A stretch of 8,773 nt of DNA, taken from contig JAIDIR010000125.1 in the NCBI GenBank assembly GCA_029052615.1, positions 1 to 8,773 of the forward strand, in the 5' to 3' direction. How positions within the stretch are numbered: position 1 is the first letter of the stretch; every line of letters starts with the position of its first letter. The notes under the pieces are model-generated. The model saw only the letters and a program-made list of their open reading frames with translations, was not told the origin of the DNA and ran no database searches. Of this stretch, positions 5,482-8,773 are shown in pieces. Source of the DNA: Clostridia bacterium. GTDB lineage: Bacteria > Bacillota > Clostridia > Christensenellales > Borkfalkiaceae. Position numbers and translations under genes: made by a program.

Positions 5482-7389
5482 TTAAAAATTTATCTTTTGT
5501 TCGATTTCGCCAACTATGGTCTTTGCAAAATCGTCAAACGCAACCGTAGATTTTTCCTCAACGCCGCGCTTATTTACGTTTACGGTACCCTCTTCAGCTT
5601 CCTTATCGCCCACGACGAGCACGTAAGGCACCTTCTCCATCTTGGCTTCACGGATTTTATAACCGATTTTTTCACTTCTCAAATCGACTTCCGCACGCAC
5701 ACCGAGCGCGGTAAGCTTCTTGCAGATATCGTTTGCATAATCGGCAGTTCTGTCGGTTATGGGCAATATCTTAACCTGCTTGGGCGCAAGCCAAACGGGG
5801 AATTTGCCCGCAAAATGCTCTATCAGAATGCCGATAAATCTTTCGATAGACCCGAAAATCGCGCGGTGAATCATTATGGGGCGGTGCTTTTTGCCGTCCT
5901 CGCCCACGTATTCGAGCTCGAAACGCTGAGGCATCTGGAAATCAAGCTGAATGGTGCCGCACTGCCACGTCCTGCCAATGCTGTCCTGCAGATGGAAATC
6001 GATTTTGGGTCCGTAGAAAGCGCCGTCGCCCTCGTTTATTTCGTAATCGATATTCATTTCGTCCAACGCCTTTTTAAGCGCGGAGGTTGCAAGCTCCCAG
6101 TCTTCGGCACTTCCCATACTGTCCTCGGGGCGGGTGGAAAGCTCAACCTTGTACTTAAAGCCGAACTGCTTATAGATTTTATCGGTCAGCCTTACGACGC
6201 CCTTTATTTCGTCGGTTATCTGCTCGGGCAGCATAAAGATGTGCGCATCGTCCTGCGTAAAGCAGCGCACGCGGAAAAGTCCGTGGAGCTGACCGCTCTT
6301 TTCATGGCGGTGCACCATTCCCATTTCGGCGGCGCGGAGGGGCAAATCCTTATAGCTGTGGGGTTCAAGCTTGTACACGAGCATACCGCCGGGGCAGTTC
6401 ATAGGCTTAACGGCACAATCCTCACCGTCGATTTTGGTCGTATACATATTGTCCTTGTAATGCTCCCAGTGTCCCGAATTTTCCCACAGATTACGCGTTA
6501 GAATTATGGGCGTCTGGATTTCAACGTAGTTTTCTTTTCTGTGAAGCTCTCTCCAGTAATCTACGAGCGTATTTTTCAGCACCATGCCGTTGGGCAGGAA
6601 GAACGGGAAACCTTTGCCTTCGTTGAGAAGAGCAAACAGTTTCAATTCTTTTCCAAGCCTGATGTGGTCGCGCTTCTTTGCTTCCTCCATCATCTCGAAG
6701 TACGCCTTCATCTCGTCCTTGGTAGCAAACGCAACGCCGTAAATACGGGTAAGCATCTTGTTCTTTTCGTCACCGCGCCAGTAAGCGCCGGCAATCGACG
6801 TCAGCTTGAAAGCTTTGATTTTACCAGTCGAAGGCAGGTGCGGTCCGCGGCAAAGGTCGGAAAACGTTCCCTGCTTATAGAAGGAAATTACGGCGTCCTC
6901 GGGCAAATCGTTAATAAGCTCAACCTTGTATTTTTCACCGTACTTGGTCATAAGAGCTATTGCCTCGTCTCTGGGCAATTCAAAACGCTTAATGGCGATA
7001 TTCGACTTGATGATTTTCGCCATTTCGGTTTCGATTTTTTCGAAATCTTCCTGCGTGATAGGCGTTTTGAAATCGATATCGTAATAAAAGCCGTTTTCGA
7101 TTACGGGACCTATCGCAAGATTGCAGGTAGGGAATACCGTTTTTACCGCCTGTGCAAGCACGTGCGAACAGGTATGGCGGTAAACCTCCAGTCCCTCCTT
7201 ATCCTTTAAAGTGACGATTTCCAGCTTGTCGCCGTCGTTTAAAACCGTGCAAAGGTCTACGAGCTTTCCGTTTATCTTTGCCGCTACGGCAGCACGCGCA
7301 AGCCCTTCGGAAATTGCCGAAGCCGCATTTGCGCAGGTTGCCCCCTCGTTCAAGCTGATTTTGTCACCGTTCTTTAAAATTATTTCCAT
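5482..7389 (-). CDS. thrS: Threonyl-tRNA synthetase
   Basis: The product has 635 residues, full length for bacterial ThrRS. Domains in order: TGS domain (1 to about 62); editing domain with H72-x3-H76 and C180/H184 (CRGPH), which removes serine from tRNA-Thr; class II catalytic core with motif 2 at about 360-381 (HRHEKSG...FRVRCFTQDD) and motif 3 at 508-518 (HRAIFGSIERF); and the anticodon-binding domain (about 537-635). The catalytic zinc ligands of the family are all present: C332, H383 and H508. The enzyme joins threonine to tRNA-Thr. The start is the ATG at 7387-7389, 8 nt after a GGAGGAGGAG ribosome binding site. An in-frame ATG 15 codons earlier abuts the leader terminator's U-run and has no binding site. 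Expression is controlled by the T-box leader upstream. Confidence 0.98.
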   Translation of the reverse strand: MEIILKNGDKISLNEGATCANAASAISEGLARAAVAAKINGKLVDLCTVLNDGDKLEIVTLKDKEGLEVYRHTCSHVLAQAVKTVFPTCNLAIGPVIENGFYYDIDFKTPITQEDFEKIETEMAKIIKSNIAIKRFELPRDEAIALMTKYGEKYKVELINDLPEDAVISFYKQGTFSDLCRGPHLPSTGKIKAFKLTSIAGAYWRGDEKNKMLTRIYGVAFATKDEMKAYFEMMEEAKKRDHIRLGKELKLFALLNEGKGFPFFLPNGMVLKNTLVDYWRELHRKENYVEIQTPIILTRNLWENSGHWEHYKDNMYTTKIDGEDCAVKPMNCPGGMLVYKLEPHSYKDLPLRAAEMGMVHRHEKSGQLHGLFRVRCFTQDDAHIFMLPEQITDEIKGVVRLTDKIYKQFGFKYKVELSTRPEDSMGSAEDWELATSALKKALDEMNIDYEINEGDGAFYGPKIDFHLQDSIGRTWQCGTIQLDFQMPQRFELEYVGEDGKKHRPIMIHRAIFGSIERFIGILIEHFAGKFPVWLAPKQVKILPITDRTADYANDICKKLTALGVRAEVDLRSEKIGYKIREAKMEKVPYVLVVGDKEAEEGTVNVNKRGVEEKSTVAFDDFAKTIVGEIEQKINF

Positions 7390-7397
7390 AAAAATAT

Positions 7398-7420
7398 CTC
7401 CTCCTCCCGAATTGCGGGAG
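7398..7420 (-). promoter_or_regulatory. Hairpin touching the thrS ribosome binding site
   Basis: CTCCCG and CGGGAG (plus-strand arms 7404-7409 and 7415-7420, 5-nt loop) form a 6-bp stem between the T-box terminator and the thrS start. Its 3' arm covers the first part of the long purine tract GGGAGGAGGAG (7398-7408) that serves as ribosome binding site; the last GAGGAG stays free. Confidence 0.5.
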
Positions 7421-7435
7421 ACGCATTTTTCCATT

Positions 7436-7471
7436 AAAAAAGTCCTTAAACTTATCGAAAAGTTTAAGGAC
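7436..7471 (-). terminator. T-box leader terminator before thrS
   Basis: A perfect 12-bp stem (7442-7453 with 7460-7471, 6-nt loop) is followed by six U residues (7436-7441) on the minus strand. Its 5' arm contains the CCUUAA segment that the T-box antiterminator also needs, so the two folds exclude each other. Confidence 0.95.
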
Positions 7472-7655
7472 GCAATATCGTTTTGCGCGGTTCCACCTTA
7501 ATTGTCGAAAAAATACGACCGCTCTTTACAAGCCGCAAATAATTTCGGAAGTGGTTTCCCGTTATCCTTCGGAATAAGCGCTTCCAGCAAAACGCGCTCT
7601 CTCTGTAAAACCTGCGGCGGTACTTGTCTTCACATACGGCTCACTTTATTCAATT
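7436..7655 (-). ncRNA. T-box riboswitch controlling thrS (tRNA-Thr sensing)
   Basis: The leader contains the T-box sequence AAGGUGGAACCGCG (7486-7499). The antiterminator is complete: UUAAGG (7496-7501) pairs with CCUUAA (7464-7469); the 7-nt bulge UGGAACC (7489-7495) offers UGGA to the tRNA acceptor end; and GCGCAA (7483-7488) pairs with UUGCGU (7470-7475). Stem III is the hairpin 7504-7507/7516-7519. Stem I is closed by 7613-7618 with 7532-7537 and carries AGAGAG followed by a distal stem, 7577-7581/7594-7598. A threonine codon ACC lies on the 3' side of Stem I (7553-7555) as the likely specifier. Uncharged tRNA-Thr would stabilise the antiterminator and switch thrS on. The specifier assignment is inference; the T-box itself is seen directly. 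Confidence 0.95.
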
Positions 7656-7661
7656 GCCTAT

Positions 7662-7690
7662 ATTTTAGTACGCTTTTTACCTTTTGTCAA
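7662..7690 (-). promoter_or_regulatory. Promoter of the thrS T-box transcript
   Basis: TTGACA (7685-7690) and TAAAAT (7662-7667) are separated by 17 bp on the minus strand. The predicted start near 7655 is just upstream of the Stem I region, as expected for a T-box leader of about 265 nt. Confidence 0.85.
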
Positions 7691-7702
7691 CGACTTTGAC
7701 AA
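7684..7702. repeat. Palindrome TTGTCAA-N5-TTGACAA between thrS and leuS
   Basis: Two perfect 7-bp arms (7684-7690 and 7696-7702) flank 5 bp. The left arm contains the thrS -35 box on the minus strand. The right arm contains another TTGACA, reading toward leuS, without a good -10 box at the right distance (TAATTG at 17 bp). It could be an operator, or simply two back-to-back -35-like boxes. Confidence 0.55.
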
Positions 7703-7721
7703 CTAAATGCAATAAATTTAA

Positions 7722-7750
7722 TTGCCAAAAACTTCACGGTTATGTATAAT
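7722..7750 (+). promoter_or_regulatory. Promoter of leuS
   Basis: TTGCCA (7722-7727) and a perfect TATAAT (7745-7750) are spaced by 17 bp. The predicted start near 7757 gives a leader of only about 23 nt, too short for a T-box, so leuS is not controlled in the way thrS is. Confidence 0.8.
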
Positions 7751-7779
7751 ATATGGAAACAAATTCAAGGAAGCGCACT

Positions 7780-8773
7780 ATGCCTTACACTAATTTCAAT
7801 CAAGTAGAAAAAAAATGGGCGGAATACTGGGAAAAGAATAAAACTTTCCATACCGACCTGCACGATTTTTCCAAACCCAAGTACTACGTTCTGGATATGT
7901 TCCCTTACCCTTCGGGCGCGGGCTTGCACGTAGGTCACCCCGAAGGTTATACCGCAACCGATGTCATTGCAAGGATGAAGCGCATGCAGGGCTTCAACGT
8001 TTTGCACCCCATCGGCTTCGATAGCTTCGGTCTGCCTGCGGAGCAATACGCCATAAAGACGGGCAACCACCCCGGCGGCTTTACCGAAAAGAATATCGAA
8101 AATTTCACCAAGCAGCTCAAAATGCTCGGGCTTACTTACGACTGGGACCAGACCGTTTCAACCTGCGACCCCTCCTATTACAAGTGGACGCAATGGATTT
8201 TCAAGCAGCTTTGCGAAGCGGGGCTGGCAAGATACGTGGAAACGCCCGTAAACTGGTGCGAAGAGCTTGCCACCGTGCTTGCGAACGACGAAATTATAGA
8301 CGGCAAGAGCGAGCGCGGCGGCTACCCCGTAGTACGCAAAAATATGAAACAGTGGGTCATCGATATAAATAAGTATGCCGAAAGACTGCTTGAGGGGCTC
8401 GACGAGCTTGACTGGCCCGAAGCTTCCAAGGTTGCGCAGCGCAACTGGATTGGCAAATCCGTCGGCGCGAAGGTTGATTTTAAAGTCGACGGCACCGATT
8501 ACAAATTTACCGTATTTACTACGCGCTGCGACACCCTTTTCGGCGCTACCTACTGCGTTCTTGCGCCTGAGCATAAGCTGGTTGATGAAATCACCACTCC
8601 CGCACAGAAGGCAGAAATCGAAGCGTACAAGGCGGCGTGCGCAAGCAAATCCGAACTTGAAAGAACGGAACTCAACAAAGAAAAGACGGGCGCTTTTACC
8701 GGCGCGTACACGATAAATCCCGTAAACGGAAATAAAGTTCCCGTTTATATTTCCGACTACGTTTTAACCTCGT
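7780..8773 (+). CDS. leuS: Leucyl-tRNA synthetase (N-terminal 331 residues; continues past the window)
   Basis: The frame is open from the ATG at 7780-7782 to the window edge. Family features in order: start MPYTNFNQVEKKWAEYW; FPYPSGAGLHVGH with the class I HIGH-type signature HVGH at 50-53; GFDSFGLPAEQYAI near 79-92; the segment VNWC...TVLAND (157-170) leading to SERGG, the zinc-domain region; RNWIGKSVG at 221-229; and the start of the CP1 editing domain with TTRCDTLFGATY at 247-258. The enzyme charges tRNA-Leu and edits mischarged products. A full bacterial LeuRS has about 800-870 residues, so the KMSKS loop and C-terminus lie outside. An AAGGAAG ribosome binding site precedes the start. 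An in-frame ATG at 7753 is upstream of the predicted transcription start and lacks a binding site. The gene is divergent from thrS. Confidence 0.97.
   Translation, partial: MPYTNFNQVEKKWAEYWEKNKTFHTDLHDFSKPKYYVLDMFPYPSGAGLHVGHPEGYTATDVIARMKRMQGFNVLHPIGFDSFGLPAEQYAIKTGNHPGGFTEKNIENFTKQLKMLGLTYDWDQTVSTCDPSYYKWTQWIFKQLCEAGLARYVETPVNWCEELATVLANDEIIDGKSERGGYPVVRKNMKQWVIDINKYAERLLEGLDELDWPEASKVAQRNWIGKSVGAKVDFKVDGTDYKFTVFTTRCDTLFGATYCVLAPEHKLVDEITTPAQKAEIEAYKAACASKSELERTELNKEKTGAFTGAYTINPVNGNKVPVYISDYVLTS

Noticed and set aside
5392..6501. 369-codon open frame on the plus strand opposite thrS
   Set aside because: It runs antisense through the fully convincing thrS gene and the infC leader and promoter, and its product has no recognisable domain. 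The long frame is a by-product of thrS codon use.
6541..7209. 222-codon open frame on the plus strand opposite the 5' half of thrS
   Set aside because: Antisense to the editing and catalytic domains of thrS, with no binding site or family resemblance.
7390..7434. Earlier thrS start at the ATG 15 codons upstream
   Set aside because: It abuts the U-run of the T-box terminator, has no ribosome binding site, and adds residues absent from the family N-terminus. The ATG at 7389 has an excellent site.
7765..8574. Minus-strand open frames at 7765-8070 and 8158-8574
   Set aside because: They lie opposite leuS, whose plus-strand frame carries unmistakable LeuRS motifs; the first would also cover the leuS start.

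Overview
The window is a translation-centred chromosomal segment from a low-to-mid GC Gram-positive bacterium, most likely a member of the Clostridia. The evidence is the gene content, strong GGAGG ribosome binding sites, consensus TTGACA/TATAAT-type promoters, a tRNA-sensing T-box leader and a classical lipoprotein signal peptide. The lipoprotein style suggests a gut or plant-fibre habitat, possibly Christensenellales-like, but the sequence does not settle the lineage.

Layout. All genes but one are on the minus strand, so they read from right to left. At the right end, leuS (leucyl-tRNA synthetase, cut by the window edge) is on the plus strand and diverges from thrS (threonyl-tRNA synthetase). 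thrS has a complete T-box leader whose antiterminator, terminator and promoter can all be traced base by base. Behind thrS a second strong promoter drives infC-rpmI-rplT (IF3, L35, L20) through a structured leader that ends in an intrinsic terminator just before infC. This is the position of the L20-responsive attenuator known in Gram-positive relatives. rplT is followed by a SpoU/TrmH-type RNA 2'-O-methyltransferase and, only 3 nt after it, a YebC/TACO1-family protein. A strong intrinsic terminator closes this block at about 2579-2609.

The remaining left part is unlike the housekeeping block. It holds a 738-residue secreted lipoprotein with its own promoter. After the lipidation cysteine come six tandem 27-28-residue repeats, each with the pattern His-His-Cys-x-x-Cys, then a family-1 pectate-lyase-like beta-helix domain with a recognisable WIDH element and R-x-P-x-x-R catalytic element. 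Left of it is a 181-bp intergenic region with two strong inverted repeats, then the start of a small membrane-anchored protein that runs off the window.

How the genes work together. thrS, infC, rpmI, rplT, the methyltransferase and yebC all serve translation: charging tRNA-Thr, initiating, building the 50S subunit, modifying RNA and possibly easing ribosome stalling. Two RNA switches sit in series. One reads uncharged tRNA-Thr; the other probably reads free L20. I see no obviously new defence or mobile system. The most notable items are the repeat-bearing lyase lipoprotein and the structured intergenic region at 126-306.
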